From Metopolophium dirhodum (lineage: Eukaryota > Arthropoda > Insecta > Hemiptera > Aphididae), in contig NC_083561.1 of the NCBI RefSeq assembly GCF_019925205.1, forward strand, positions 23,683,217-23,747,216: a stretch of DNA of 64,000 nt. Reading direction: 5' to 3'. Positions 25,531-40,489 of this stretch are shown here, one piece after another (position 1 is the first letter of the stretch; each line of letters starts with the position of its first letter). Position numbers and translations under genes: made by a program. The notes under the pieces are model-generated. The model saw only the letters and a program-made list of their open reading frames with translations. It searched no databases and had not been told where the DNA came from.

Positions 25531-28209
25531 GACGATAATAATAATAATCAGACAAATTAACCGTTGACGTGTATCGTCGGGTCCATGTTTTATTTTAGAC
25601 TCTTCATATCCCATAATATTATTCATGAATATGTATATTTATATTTCCATCCGCCGTAGAAGTTTATTATTATTTCTAGTTTCGTTGTACGGACACGGCG
25701 TAGATCGGTGGTGATACGATTCGTCTCGATCGCTACCGCAGAGACAAGACATTAACTGGCCTTTAATTTTTCTATCTTGTTTATACACACCACGACCACG
25801 TCGTCACAATGTCACATTCTGTTCTATCGTAATATTATACTATCGTATTTATGCAAAACGCGATGGTCGTACTATATAATAAATCTATTATTAGGTATTA
25901 TATAATATCTATATTAGGACAAAAGAGTATAAAATGTACTCTCTGGTCTAAACATTTTCGACGATACATAAACACAAAACCTAACTTCTTTCTTTATACG
26001 CGTGTAGAGGTTGAAATTAAACTATAATATATTATTATAATTTATAAGCATACGATGCAACTGCAGCTTTGTACAAGTATATTAGGTATATTAAACGTTA
26101 TAGACGTAGACTTTTCCGAAAGCCTTTTACTGAGTGAATTTTTTAAATTTATTTAATAGTAGTTGGCGTAAGATCATAGAGATCTGGATATCCGCTGTCG
26201 ATCGCTGGTCGCAAACATTGTATGGAGTGCGCGATATGATGGTCAGGAAAAATTGTTGTCGTGAACTTTTTTTTCTGGGTGGGACTCAATAACAATTATT
26301 ATTCCCGACGTCGTCTGTTAAAAATATTACGATATACTAAAATACAATAAAAATTATTAATTTTTGTTTGTCGGGTTTTATTTTTTAATGTCTACTATAT
26401 ATTATAGACTATAACGACGTGCTGACAAAAGCTCACTTACGATCGTTTTACAGCTGCAGACACTCACGGAGATTTATTTCGTTACGTTTGCCAATTTATT
26501 TTCCAGTTTACATATATAGGTACCTCTAATAATATATTATAATATTATAAATTAAACAGTTCTACGTACACGCTTCAATGGTGCGGTACGTATACGTATA
26601 GGTACGTATAGGCATTACATACGTTAACTATATTGTCTGTGGTCATTTCGTATGGTATATTTATTATTTTATCTCTCGAATATTAGTAACAAATTTATCG
26701 TTATTATAACAAAAACATACATAGTATACATAAACGATGGATATTAAAATGTATAATTATGATCGATCGACCAATTTCGTGTAAGTTATTTTCTCAACAC
26801 AATAACAAGGAATTAACAATATAATATAAATACCTATATATTTATCGCAAATATATATTTTTGATAATGCTATAGCTAGGTACAAGCGTACAGCATAGGT
26901 ACAAATAAATAGCCACTCATATTTAAAAATGTGCCTATATAGAAACCTATAACCGAAGACAGTAAAAAATGGTTTGCGCCGCGGCAATCGTCTGCAACAA
27001 ATGAAATTCGAATAGACTTCAAATATTGAATATTTTATTTAAAATATCGAGAGGTTAATTTGGAATTTTAAAAGGTCGTTTTTTACATGTGCACAGTGTT
27101 CAAGTATTTTAATAAGGCCAATTTTAACAAACGATCGTTCGTATAATTTAAATCGGCTGTAATTCTTTGAAAACAAAAAATGATTAATTTAAAGAGCATT
27201 ACTCATTAGAAGACGCTGCTGTCAAGATAAATATACTTTATTTGTTATTTTGATTATTCTGTTTTCTCAAGTATCACTGTATTTTGATGAAATAAATTAA
27301 AAATAATCGTAAATCGAAATAATGATTAGGAGGTATAGGTATAACATAAAATTATACGTATATTTATAGTAACACCAAGAACGATAAATTCGTCGGTCTG
27401 TGATAAACACGATGATTACACGGTTACCTATACATCTATTTGGAATATTTTTTCTAGACCGTCAAAGTATAGACTACATAGTATCCAAAATATTATCATA
27501 TACATATTACACTGACGTGTGTGCCATTAAATTAGTATTCTGTTTATTTCATACCGTTATAATGTAATATAATAAATAATAATTTACAATCACAAAATAA
27601 ATTCAACACAATATAAAATTATAATATTATCATAATATCATTGCCGTTAATAAATATTCGAGTATACTATTTATAAAATATTTTATGAATTAAACACAAA
27701 AATTAACACGTGCGATAAATCGGTTGTTTTTAGTAGTACTAATTTCCAGTTAGTGTTGGTGGGAGGGGGGTAGTCACTAGTAATTATGGGGACGAGAACT
27801 TCAGCCATTTTTCCATCAATCGAGTAGTTATATTACACGCGAGGACGAGGATTATACCGTATTCATTGTACTATATTATTTGGTGTGGAAGGATCCCATC
27901 GAATGACTTGACGTTTTCGACGATGACCGTGCGACTTTGATCCCGACCAACCGTTTCGCTGCCGCCGCCGCCATGACCGATCGCGGCCAACTGTATTATA
28001 TTCAACGAGTCAGTATTATTATAATATACCAAGGTATATGTTGTACGCGAAATGTGGACCAGCCCCCGTATAATATAATATATTGTGACTCGCGTATCTA
28101 GATAATAATAATTTCGTTTCGTCGGCGCTCGCTGACGGCCGGACAACGAGTGTTTCGTAATAATAATATATCAAACACATATAATATAGGTATACAACAA
28201 CTACCGTAC

Positions 28210-28822
28210 AATATTGTTTGTGTTCAACATGTTTTGTGTTCTTGGTACGTGTGATGTGCGCCGCGGAAATGGAAAACCGCGACCTGCGAAAAACGCCGGT
28301 TGCCTTCGCGGTTACACCCTATACTCGGGCCTTTGGAAGAGGAGCTGTAGTGTGTGTGTGTTGGGGGGGGGGGAGGGGTTGGAAAAAGAAACGTTCGCGA
28401 GAAGAACGCGTCGGCAACGGTGCAATAATGTTGTATATCTATATGTATATATGCCCTGCACCAGTATATATGCGCCACGAGGTAAGTGAAAACGATTTGA
28501 GTGACGGGCCGACCCGCGAGCGTATATAAACCCGAGTGCGTGGCGTACATATACACACGCGCGTTGAAAAGAGAGTCCCGGACAGTTATAAATGGCCAGA
28601 CGGCGGCGTTACGCGCACTCACCCCTTCGCCGTCCCTCCCCGTCGGACAAAAAAAAAAAAAAAAAAAAAACAGTCGAAATAACCTCCGCGTGTGAGTTCC
28701 GCGGCTTTCGAAATTGTGTTTATTGAAACCGAGTACACCTAACTGTATACACCTAGGCGTAGCGATATTACATGCGTGTGCGCGACAACGGTCCGCGCGC
28801 GTTTGTGCGAGCGAGAGGAAAC

Positions 28823-28854
<32 letters not shown>

Positions 28855-29600
28855 GAAAAAATCCCCTGTACGCGAAACGTATACACCTACGCGGTGTATA
28901 GCTGCGGTACCTATAATACTACCACTCGCGTATAATACGAGTAAGAGCGACCGAGAAAGAGTGTCTGAGGGACGCAGCGATATAATATAGGTAGGTAAAC
29001 GGGCGCACAACAATTTACGGCGGGAGATATTTGAAACAAATTGAATCGGATGTAGAGTCGGAATTTTTCCTAAATATATATATATTATATATAATAACAT
29101 TTCGCCCGTATATACCTTTACCGTGGGTATACGACCTATCGCTTTACTATAATATATATATGTAATATTATGACGTGCAGCAGTCTAGTTCCTTGGAGCT
29201 CGACAGCGCCGTAATTGAATGCGACGCTGCTGGCGCACTGCGTGGACGCGGTCCGAGGAACCGTGGTACAAATCGTTCGCGTAATAGTGTACCGCGGTTG
29301 GGGTGGAATGGTGGGCCGTCACGTTTCAAACGGCAAATTATATCGCGGTTATGACACATGCGGCAAAGACGCCACCACCGCCACCCGTACCACCACTACC
29401 ACCACTATAGTACCGGTCAGAGAGACGTCGCGCGTATATATATATATCCATCAGCTATAGGTGGTGGAAAGGGGTGTATTGTAAGGGTGTGTTTTTATAA
29501 TAGGTCCGGATCGCTAGCGCTGGAGAGTGCGACTGTGTGCGGGCAGCGGTTCACCCTGTCACAAAAAGCGGGAATAGTGTGTATATAAAACTAATTGCGC
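28210..29600. other. Intron island 2 (GC-richer, low-complexity)
   Basis: The largest compositional island in the first half of the intron. It contains a G11 run near 28363-28373, an A22 run (28649-28670), an AAT array (28822-28853) and CG-rich stretches at 28250-28420, 28560-28650 and 29170-29400. The 220-codon minus-strand frame at 28224-28886 translates these homopolymers (Tyr, Phe, Pro and Ser runs) and is not supported as a gene. Confidence 0.4.
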
Positions 29601-32600
29601 GGGGTGGAAGACCGGATATATAGAATAGAATAATATGTACCTACACGGAAGTTTTCTCCCGAGACATTCGAACGTGAACCGCGATAGTTTCTACTCCACT
29701 ATAATAATAGTGTACATACATTGCATCGTATATACGACCACGGGACTGCACGATTATAGTATCATAATATTATGTATATTAAACAATACATATTATAAAT
29801 TATTGTCGTTTGTGTCCATTAATGTCTAGACCATTAAAATAACAGTCGCGGGACTCGTTCAAGTGTGTAATATTAGTGTAATATACTGAAGTATGTAAAG
29901 GTATACCTGTCCAAGTTTGAAAAAAACAACGCGCCATTAAAAAAATAACGCGTTGATAAACTCACGACGAGCGAGTTCGCGAAATCGTATGTGCATATAT
30001 TATACTAAGCGCCAGATTAAAAATGGTTAAAAATAAACGATTCGCCCGTACTTGCCAAGTGCTCCCACATCCATGGAAGTGACCAAGATCGCAAACGCAC
30101 GTTTATATATATATGTATATATGTATACATATGTATAATAATGTAATAATAATAATATTATAATATACTTTAAAACTCGCGTACCGTATCCAAACTCGAT
30201 TTAAACGCAATTTGTTAACGTTGCCAAAACAAAATAAAATAAAATAAATAGTTTTGTTCACTCGCATAGTTGTCTATCTCTGAAGTATAATATAGTCTGT
30301 TAGAATAGTGTGCACTATATAGCTGTATTTTCCGCAATATCTGTATATTGTATAGATTCTTATAATTTATACGTGGCGAATAGAATAGATAATAATAGCT
30401 AAAAAAAAATGTTATTGATTTAAGCTGTTTTTTTTAATTTATTAAAAATTAAAAAATAACCTTTAATCAACATACAATTTTCTACCGGATGTATACGATA
30501 AGCATGCAGGGGCCATAAGATCAATCCTACTATACTGTATGTATATCTCGAAAATGATCACAGACATAATATGATAAATATAAAAAAAAAATATATAATG
30601 TTTAGAATAACTGTAATATCTAGGTATACCTAGGCTACCTAGCTATTGCTCAGAATCTATAATATAATTCATACTAACGGAAAAGTCTACTCAGTATAAT
30701 ATATCGTAACGTATAGGTAAAACTGTACAAAAATATTATTACTGAAACATAATCAATTGTGATTACTCTATGGTTATCATTATATTTGTCTACTTAGGAC
30801 ACACTAGTTTTGTCGATAACATACCTATAAAAAGCTATTTATTATCGTTGATGGTTTTTATATTTCTTCATATTCATTACACAAAATATAATGGACGATG
30901 TGTTAAAACAAATTAAATAAACGCGTCAATTACTTTTGTATTGCATAATATGCATACATATTGTTAACATAATTAGGTACCTATTTAATTTGTATAATAA
31001 AGTTTTTATTTAATTTCTTGTCACAATGTTATTAGGCAATAAGTAATAATTGTTATAGTATTTATTCACCGTTACAAATATTGTACAGCCGATAATAATA
31101 TACTCCATATATGCATCCGGTGACTCATCGTAAATTGATAAAAAATAATTCTGGACCCCTTTTTACTTTATATGATTGTCAGTCATAGGAATAATATACG
31201 TAACTCGATAACATCGAAAGGTTATTTTACATTAATAGTTATTATATAATTTCCAAACAATTTAACTCGTTTCTAAACTCGTATTTTCAAACATAAGATT
31301 TTCGAACGTTTATTAATATAGTACCTAAATTTGAAATTAATCAGAAATTTGACTTTCATCACAATATTCAAAATATTGAAATATTATACATTTGGAACGC
31401 ATAAAAAATAAATTTTACTCAAAATGTACACTTGTTTTTCATATTATCAGTTCTGATGAAGTCACGATATGAATAAATATCATACACAATAACTGTTACA
31501 AATAATATAATCGTAGAAAAATAATTAATTAGTGTCAAGTGTATTTTATCTCGTTATTTGTAATTTTATTAGCTTTCACCAAAACAGTATTTCAGATCAA
31601 AATTATTATAATATATTGTTTAAATTTACATTGTCCACTATGGACATTTATTGTTATAATATTATTAAATTATATTGTTTTAAATTAATTTTTATCGAAT
31701 CACCACAATCGTGAGTGCGTCATCTTTACTATAATTTAGATTGTAGAATATAATATTATTTTTAATTCTCCTCATATATGTTTCCAAGTAAGAACTATTA
31801 TTATTTTTTTTGAACTGACCGACAAAAGTGCACAATAATATTATATCATTCTATACGAATTGGTCCCGTCGGGTATCCCGGAATCGATATCCTAAGACGA
31901 GATTCGAACTTTACCATAAACTTTAAGTTATAGAAAGCCAGACAGGACCAGCTGGTACCGCGTTGACGAGTTATTTTTCATATTCGTGAACCGCACTTGC
32001 ACAGCATGTAATTATACCATGTAGTGTGCACATGGTTTTTCAACAAAACTACAAAACCATGACAGTTGTAAATTCTATAAATTAGTATACCCATTGGACG
32101 AAACACCACTGGATATGATAATACAATATTATATGATGTGCATAATATACATTGGGGTGCGAAGCCTCTTGGACACCGGCCAGGCGCGCGTAGTTTATGA
32201 TGTACGGATTGCGGGCGGTGGTGGCGGCGTCGACGGCGATAAGGCCGAGTGATTTCGTCAACCCAACAACAATAATATTGTGTTTTTTCGTAGGTTCAAG
32301 AGGAATTCGATAGGAAAATACTCGTCCACATCGCACAGAACGTCAAAACGAAAATAGATTTCGAATGTATTCCGTCAAAAATAATGTTTAAAATATAATT
32401 AATATAACAATAACATATGAAACCAATAAATCATATAGTTTGTATAATCCGTGTTTTTTCCGGTACCGATTGAAATTCGTTAAATTTTGAATGTAACCAA
32501 AACAGAACGACGTCACACGTCATTAGGTATATAATAAGTCTAAGAGAATAGCTATGCCAAATGTCATGTCAAGAACATGGTGTTTATTTTATATTACTAT

Positions 32601-33699
32601 ACTATATTGTGATAATTGCATATTAAAAATTTACTAGAAAACAACTTTTTACGTATAGCCGCCCTCTTTCACTACCATCACACACACACATCATAAATCG
32701 GTTCGATGCAGCAATTATTAAGTAATGTGACGCGATCGCACCGTGCCTTATCGGTTTTTTTGTCTCTTCACGTCATAAATGTTACTATATACATTATTAT
32801 ATTGAATAGTATGTATTATGTACATGACCGAGTCGTCAGCGTATGTAAGTCATAATTGCATGATAAATATAATATAATATCGCAACGATAACCTGCAGCT
32901 GTACGCATGGAACGTGAACAAGAATGATAAGACCGGTGACAAAAATAATGCTGAGACGTGTGTGTGTGTGTGTGTTTAATCACTCAGACCAAAAAAAAAA
33001 GGATTCTACTTATAAGTCATTTCGTCGTCATTACTTTAAACAACAGGCGTGATAAGACTTTACAGAACGTGTATATATTATAATATAATATAATATACAC
33101 ATTTTTGAGAGCAGTTACGAAACTTTTAGTCTTCTCGTTATTGAGTACAACGTGCCATGATAACAAGAAAGAAATTGGGCAACAGTTATTAAATATTATA
33201 TTATTATGATTGTGAATTAGATGACTCGATCGCCACTTATTATATCGTTGTCGTGATAAACGCATTATTATCTTAGTGTAGTAAAATAATTATACTCGTC
33301 TCGGTCCAAAGCGGTGACGTAGTGTTCGGTTGAGTTTTCATATATATGGTATTATTGTGGTAATATAAAAACTACTCATATCTGACTAGGTCACCTTTTT
33401 ATAGCTGTTATATTTTACGCGGGTCAAACGAATCTTTGACGATAAGCTAACAGCACTGCATACATATAGATAGGTGACAATATGCAATATTATAATGCGT
33501 GATATTGTCAGCGTTCGTCATTCTTTCACGCGCCGTTTTCCATATCGAAATAAAATTATAATTGTAAATATTGTAAACGCGAACGGCGAGCACAGTCGAC
33601 CGAAATCCTGTACGGCCGCTTACAATAATAAGTCCGTCCGGATTATATGAATAATGTGACTGCGCTACACACGAAACCACACGCAATAAATCACCTTCA

Positions 33700-35520
33700 A
33701 CCGACTCGGACGACTGTCCATATACGTATACCTTGGTGTATACATAATAATATTACGTATAATAATATATACAGCCGGTATATACCTACGACGACGACGG
33801 TTTAAGGATAAACACAATATCCGATATAGACGAGACGGACGAGACGGACGGACGGCGGTACAAACTATATATATATTATGTACCTACCTATATATAAAGA
33901 GAGAGTGAGAAATAAAAACCAGAAATTTTCGTCGAGTACGTCTCACGACGCGCATTCAAATGATATTGTCGACATATTATTATTTATATATGACAAAAAA
34001 AAAATTATAAAATAGCCTATATATAATATTCGCTACAGCTAGTTCTTCGTCACCACCGTCGTATAAATAATTATTGTACAATACGATCGGCAAACATATT
34101 TTGTGCGACACGACCCCCACAAACGCCCGGAGGAACGTTACCGCGCGCGGTAATTACCGCGATCGCGCCACCGGTCGTACCGGTTTATTCCGCGGCGGTG
34201 CGCCCGTAAATCACCGCGCGCGCGTCATTTCACCCGGTCGCGACGCGCACCGCACCCTTTGAAGAGCGCACGCTGATCCGCACGCACAACAAGTCATAAT
34301 AATATATTATGTACGCGAACGAAAACATCGCACTCGGTTTTATGTGTATATTATAATACCTATATTTATTTATTATTCGTGATGCGCGACTACCAGTTGC
34401 TTCTATGTAAGTACATATAATATTATTGTTATTATAATGTCTACACTGGCACCGCGGCGTGTGTTTTAAATCAATTTTCGACGTCCCGACGACATAAACA
34501 CACCGAGGTTAAACACTCTAGTCGTGTTTCGGGTGCACGTATATACAATAATATAATACACTGTACACGATGGATATACGCGTGTCTATGTATATATAGG
34601 GGAAAAATAAAATACACACGCACGGCGAGAAAAACCACCGGCGGTGGCGGAGGCCCAAAAGAAATTTATGGCGTTTAGATTGGGTGCCCGGCCGGATTCC
34701 TCGGCTGTCACTCGCTAGCCGGAGATATCTCAGTCGCTGTATGTTTATATATATATTGTTATATACGCGCCCGAATAAGTGTGTGTGTGTGTGTGCTACT
34801 TACACGCACAACGGCGGTCGACCGCCGCGGGGAGGGCAAAGGAAATTTACCGTTTTCTTATACGACGTGCACACCGCATATTATATACCTATGTATCATA
34901 CATTTATACCTATATATACCTTATACACAAACACACCCCCCAGTTAGCATTTGCGCCCTCCCGCCCGCGGTCAAAGTGCGGTGCAAAAAATAACGCGCAT
35001 AATAAAGAATAAGTGCCGCCGCCGCGGCCAGCAGCTATCTCTCGACGTTCGTATATACACATATTACATATATATATATATATAGGTACGGCGGGCGGCG
35101 CCCTCCTCCCACGGGGTGTTGCTCTCGCGTGGCTAATAGACCTCGAACTTTTTTTTTTTTTACTGATAAAACACCATGGGAATTGGTTCGACCCGTTGTT
35201 TTTTAGGGTCCCCCGCGCTTGTCTATGTGTGCGTGTTTTTTTTTTCAGGCCAAAGGGAAACGGTTTAATTGATACACACCCGGTGATCGTAAATCAAACG
35301 TGAGATTGCGTGCGTGGTGTATTATATACGTAGGTACGTGTGTACACTGTAAGGGACAAGCAGTAGTAAGCCGCCACCGAGCGCGTGGAGTATATTATAT
35401 ATATATATATGGGTATACGGGTCACGGGCGGCGGTCGGGATGTCAAACGATAAAAAACAAAACGAGACTGTGGCCGGAGAAAATTGATTTTTATTTCGCC
35501 TATTCTCATAAGTAATTGTT
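33700..35520. other. Intron island 3 (CpG-rich patches)
   Basis: Several CpG-rich blocks occur, notably 34100-34270 with palindromic CCGCGCGCGG and ACCGGTCGTACCGGT words, and 34640-35120. They alternate with TA tracts. Frames open in several overlapping phases have no domain. This is the strongest CpG cluster inside the intron and a reasonable place to look for an enhancer or alternative promoter; that is inference. Confidence 0.35.
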
Positions 35521-37240
35521 ATTTTTTTTTCATTCCGATACGGTTTTTTAATTCCATATTTATATAATACCTATTCATGTCGTTGTTTAATTGTCCGTCT
35601 CGGCCTGTTATGTTATAAATATAGGTAGGTATATATATTATAGTATATTATATACAGCTAGGTACCTAAGAACAATGGTGTACGCATTTCGTTCAAATTG
35701 TTTTTTTCGCAAACCTCCCTTAGTCCTGTATACAGATTTCGTATATAGAAAAACTGTAATAAAACATTTACGAGTGTACATATTATCGCACACACACACG
35801 AATATTAAATTGTTTATGTATACAATAGGTATTAGAGACTTAGAGTTATATTTGGCATGGTACACAGAAGATTTATGGATAGATATTTCGAAAATGAGTT
35901 GGCGGAGCTCATCATACATCATCGTATCGTTCTCGTCCACCACGGTAAAATATATAATGAACAATATTATAATGTAATATTATTAGTGTCAATGTGATGA
36001 ATAATATTATTATGTATATTTATGTTATTCTTTCGCATAAACATGATGACGTGTGAAATTAACATTTTCACCGAACCCAAATCCGTATTTTTTATGAAAA
36101 TTAAAATAACGATACATCAATTTATAATAAACATGTAATCTCGGACTGCAAAGTTATTAAATTTCAAATTATTGCAAATAACCTAATATTATTCCCATGG
36201 TGATTTTATAAACTATGGCACCACTCATTGTAATCGTTGTATCTATATAAGACGTAGTTTTTATCGAACGAATGTCATCGTTTCTCTGCTCATAGAATAT
36301 ACTATATATGTATTGTTATATATCTGTTACGTATTATGTGATTTTATGCAACAAAGTTTCATTTCTCTGAACATAAATCATGGTGTGATTAAATTGTATA
36401 AAATATATGTAGGTATAAATAAAATCGTGTTCGTCTAATCCCCGTGGTTTTTGTAGCAATCCGTCACCGTGATTAAAAGTTAATAAATAAACGAATTCAT
36501 TCGGGTTGAAGCAAGTTTTCAACAAACCCGTAATTTAAAAACAGAAACAAAAATTTAAACAGCTAATATAAAATAATATGCAATGTCGTATGCCTTGCGT
36601 ACGACGAATTATATATTAAAATATGTAATATTATTATCATATATTTATAATATTATGTCATAGCGATTGGCGAATTGCTCGTGCGACAGACATTTTGTCC
36701 GGGTGGCGATGGTTTGCGTCGTCGACGACATTTTCCATATTATATTATATTCGTCCGTCATCGTTCATCGTATTCGTAGATATATATAGAGTAATATATT
36801 ATAATATTAGTATTTATCATATTATTATATACTGTAAGTATGTAGACGACAGAACCTAAAGTTTTCATCCTTCAAATGTTTTTGAACTTTTGACATTTTT
36901 TCAACTATAATAGTATTTTATTCTAGGACTACAATTTCATCAACTATAAAACAATTTGACAATTAAAAGCCTATGAATTATACAAATAATACAATATTAA
37001 CGGTGAAATATACGGCTAACGCTGTATTTTCTCGATAGTAACTTTTTTCTTAATTGGATATATACTGGAAAAAATTTTGAATTACATGTCACTTTTTCCA
37101 AAAAGTTTATAAAAATAATAATATCTATATATTAAACCACGTTATACATATTTTACCACCCCTGGACTCGTGATTGTACGCCGTTATACTATGACCGCCT
37201 CTGCCCATTCATATATTTTACGCTGGCGATAATAAAATTC

Positions 37241-37257
37241 GGTTCGAAGTTCGAACC
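37241..37257. repeat. Perfect 8+1+8 palindrome
   Basis: GGTTCGAAGTTCGAACC is a perfect inverted repeat with a one-base centre. The sequence includes tRNA T-arm-like letters but no tRNA can be folded around it. Confidence 0.8.
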
Positions 37258-38133
37258 TGTTTTCCCGTCATCCTAATAATATTATACTCGCAGAAACATA
37301 ACACCCATACAGCACGCATCGATAGGACCATTATTATGCAGTAGGTAGGTACATAATATTATATACCTACACACAGCGTATTTTATATGCATTTAAAATA
37401 TTATAATCGTATTATTATTATTATTATTTCGTGTGTTCCTTCGTATCGGTGGCTGACATACTGTTGCACGCGGGGTGTGTGTAGTGGTACACATAATATT
37501 ATAATAGTAGCTGGTTTAATACAGAGAGCATGTACGCTATATGGCCCACGCCTGCGTTCGGCACATAAATCATTCTACAAAACACACTACTAACGCTTAT
37601 TTAAAAAATAAAAATCTCTGAACGGTTTTATAATATATATTATATATATATATATATATTTATAAATATTAAAACAGTAGAAAAAAAATACTTTGCCAGA
37701 ACACTGTGTACACACACACACGCTCGCGCGCACACACACGCGCGCACATACTTGCACGCGCGCTTGCGGCAAACAAAGTTTTAATTATAACTTTCTTTTG
37801 TCGCCGCCGCCAAAAAGACAAAAATCCGTTGATTTCGTCGTTTATAGTATACTTTATACGACATAAATCACGCGAACCAAACGCCGCCGAGGCGACAGCG
37901 GACACTACATGTGTAATAATAATAACACGCGTGTAGGTATATCATTGTAAAAGGTAACACCGTAAACTCGTCTCTACAACATATTATAATTACTATGATT
38001 AAGGTATATAATATTATGTATTTATGAATATCTAGATAGTCAAATTTATATACAATTGTCTGTATCTCATCCCTATGAAATTTTCGTTATCTATACTCAA
38101 CACTGGCAGGGACGAACATATTAATATCGCATT

Positions 38134-38358
38134 AAGCCGGGTTCACACTACACCGTGTCGTGTAAAATAATCACGGTTACCACAGTTACCAAACGATACC
38201 GCAAAGTTGAATGTATTCGACTTTTGGCCGGGTGGTTACATTTATAATGTGCGGATAAAGCCGGGTTCACACTTATAATGTAACCACATGGTCAAAAGTT
38301 CAATATATTCAAATATGCGGTATCGTTTGGTAACTGCAGTGTAGTGTGAACCCGGATT
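38134..38358. mobile_element. 225-bp palindromic MITE (PIF/Harbinger-like)
   Basis: The left end AAGCCGGGTTCACACTACAC (38134-38153) matches the reverse complement of 38339-38358 at 19 of 20 positions. The interior is also inverted: AGTTACCAAACGATACCGC on the left pairs with GCGGTATCGTTTGGTAACT on the right, and GTGGTTACATTTATAATGTG pairs with CACTTATAATGTAACCAC. TTA on both sides is a plausible 3-bp target duplication, which would fit PIF/Harbinger. A third copy of the end motif (GCCGGGTTCACACT) lies inside at 38260-38273 in direct orientation, so the element may be composite. No transposase frame. Confidence 0.85.
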
Positions 38359-40414
38359 TATTATTATTAATTATTATTGCAATTTATTATTATTTTACTA
38401 GAATAACTGTTGTACTGTTGGGCTTCGTCTTTCCGTCGACGAGGACCGTACCGGTGCTGCAGGTGTGTTTTGTGTTTACGCGTTCGCATTTCCGTCTGGT
38501 TTGTGTACGGCGGGCGCGACGTGTGCTTTTCATAATATACAAAACGATTTTCCATCCTCGTCGTACAAATAAACTGAACGCCACCACAATGCGATAAAAC
38601 CACGCCAGCGTAATCGTGTTAAATCGGGGGTTGGGGATTAACAGACTGATCGCGATAGGTCCCACGCGATTGATCGAAGTATAACTGATACCCGGTCGAT
38701 AAAAGTTTTTTTTAAGTAGAAGTTACGTAGGTACAGAAATAGAGGATATTATAATATTGTTATACCTTATACAACAAAAAAATACTGTTTGGTTTTAAAA
38801 ATTATTTTGTGTTATGTCTAAAATATGTTTTAAATTACCTGTCTACTTATAATTCTGTAATGAAAAAAAACCATAACACATAAGTAATATTTAATACTAA
38901 TATTATTGATAGTATGCCTGTTCTTAGACTCTTAAAGCTATAAAATATTTTTATTACATTACTATAATTAATTTTCTAGTTTATATTTTTTTAAATGTAA
39001 AAAGTAACCACTATTCAATTCTTAGAAATGGTTATGACAAAATATTAATTAATGGCAAATCGTATATAATATAGTGAAAAAAAAATAATAGTTTTTACCA
39101 AAATATGCCAATGAAATTTCAAATAACTCACTCTCAGGACACTCGCATACAAATTATTTGTAGACAAATATTATGTAGGTGAATACGATGTCTATACTGC
39201 TCTTCAGGTCACCAGATAAAATATAATATTATAGGCTCTATGCCATTTTATAGACGTGAAAGAATTTATATCATATTGATCTTGCCTGATTTGAATTTTG
39301 AATCATACAGGCAAGTACGATATAGTGAGTGCAGAGTGGCAAAAGCGGATGTGCTAATATTAGCTATAACCGCCATACAAAAATAAATATAGGCTCCTGA
39401 GGGTTATATAAGAAGGTATCTAAACAGATCGTCATATTTATTGGTATTGTTTGGTATTACCAGTAATACCTTTATCAAAAGTAAATCCACATAGTACTTC
39501 GGAACGTATTTTAAAGTAGGTACCTACATTTAATATGGTTTGTAGACGTGTGACAAATTGAGTAATCTGCACAGATGAATCTGCGCTTATCGAAAGATAT
39601 GTATGACGGTAGACGAGAAACGTTCAATGATTTATCGCACGATAACAATCACACTGTATAACAAGGTCATAGGTGTATATATTTTTGTTTATCGTATACA
39701 TTGCACAAATACATTCATAATCAGAAAACACACATATGGTTGAGAAATTTGTATGTATTCGTTCGTCCTAATAACACAATGGTTGTAAGATATATAGTGC
39801 GTTAATTTTTTTTAACTAAAATATTGGCCACCACCCAATCGCTTCAAAATGATTACGAACCGTGGCCACGGCATATTATTGTAATAGGTACCCATACAAT
39901 ATAATAATATACTAATATGCATACCGTGACATCGCGGTGCGAACTCGTAGACTTTCAATCTCGGTCTGGTCCGAGATATCATGCCGTTCGGGTGGACATA
40001 TATTATTATGATGATTCGAAACGCACGTGACGATGATATATTACATAAGGTACCTGTGCAGAAGACTTGGTCGTCGGCAGAAAGATAACATAACATAATA
40101 TATAATATATTACAACTCCTATATATATACGGAAACGATATCGGACACATATTATACAATATATATATTGTAGAGTATAATATATCTATATTTGTCGGTT
40201 GCACGTACGCTTTTAAATCATTCCGACACGAATTGAATCTGACCGCCGGCACGCCACGGTACAACTACGACCATATCACATAATATATTTGTATATAATA
40301 TACAAACGCGCGTTCCGTAAAAAAAAAACGTCTTCATCGGAAATTTTAACACACACACACACACACTCTAATTTTACAAGTAGTTTATTATAATATACGT
40401 CTTAAACGCATACA

Positions 40415-40419
<5 letters not shown>

Positions 40420-40448
<29 letters not shown>
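40420..40448. repeat. (AT)n microsatellite
   Basis: A pure AT dinucleotide array inside the Scr intron. A similar array lies at 41219-41245. Confidence 0.9.
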
Positions 40449-40451
<3 letters not shown>

Positions 40452-40489
40452 GCTTTAAGCGCGAGTGCGTGTTGTGCGTATGTTTCAAT

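Noticed and set aside
28224..28886. 220-codon minus-strand frame in the intron
   Set aside because: It translates an AAT array, an A22 tract and a G11 run into Tyr, Phe and Pro runs, with no domain.
31895..31990. GAGATTCGAAC word suggesting a tRNA or tRNA-derived SINE on the minus strand
   Set aside because: No T-arm stem, acceptor stem or properly spaced A box could be formed around it.
39812..40264. 150-codon minus-strand frame in the intron
   Set aside because: Starts with TTG; rich in Ile and Tyr from TA tracts; no motif. Length alone is weak evidence, though it is the longest sense-strand frame in AT-rich intron DNA.
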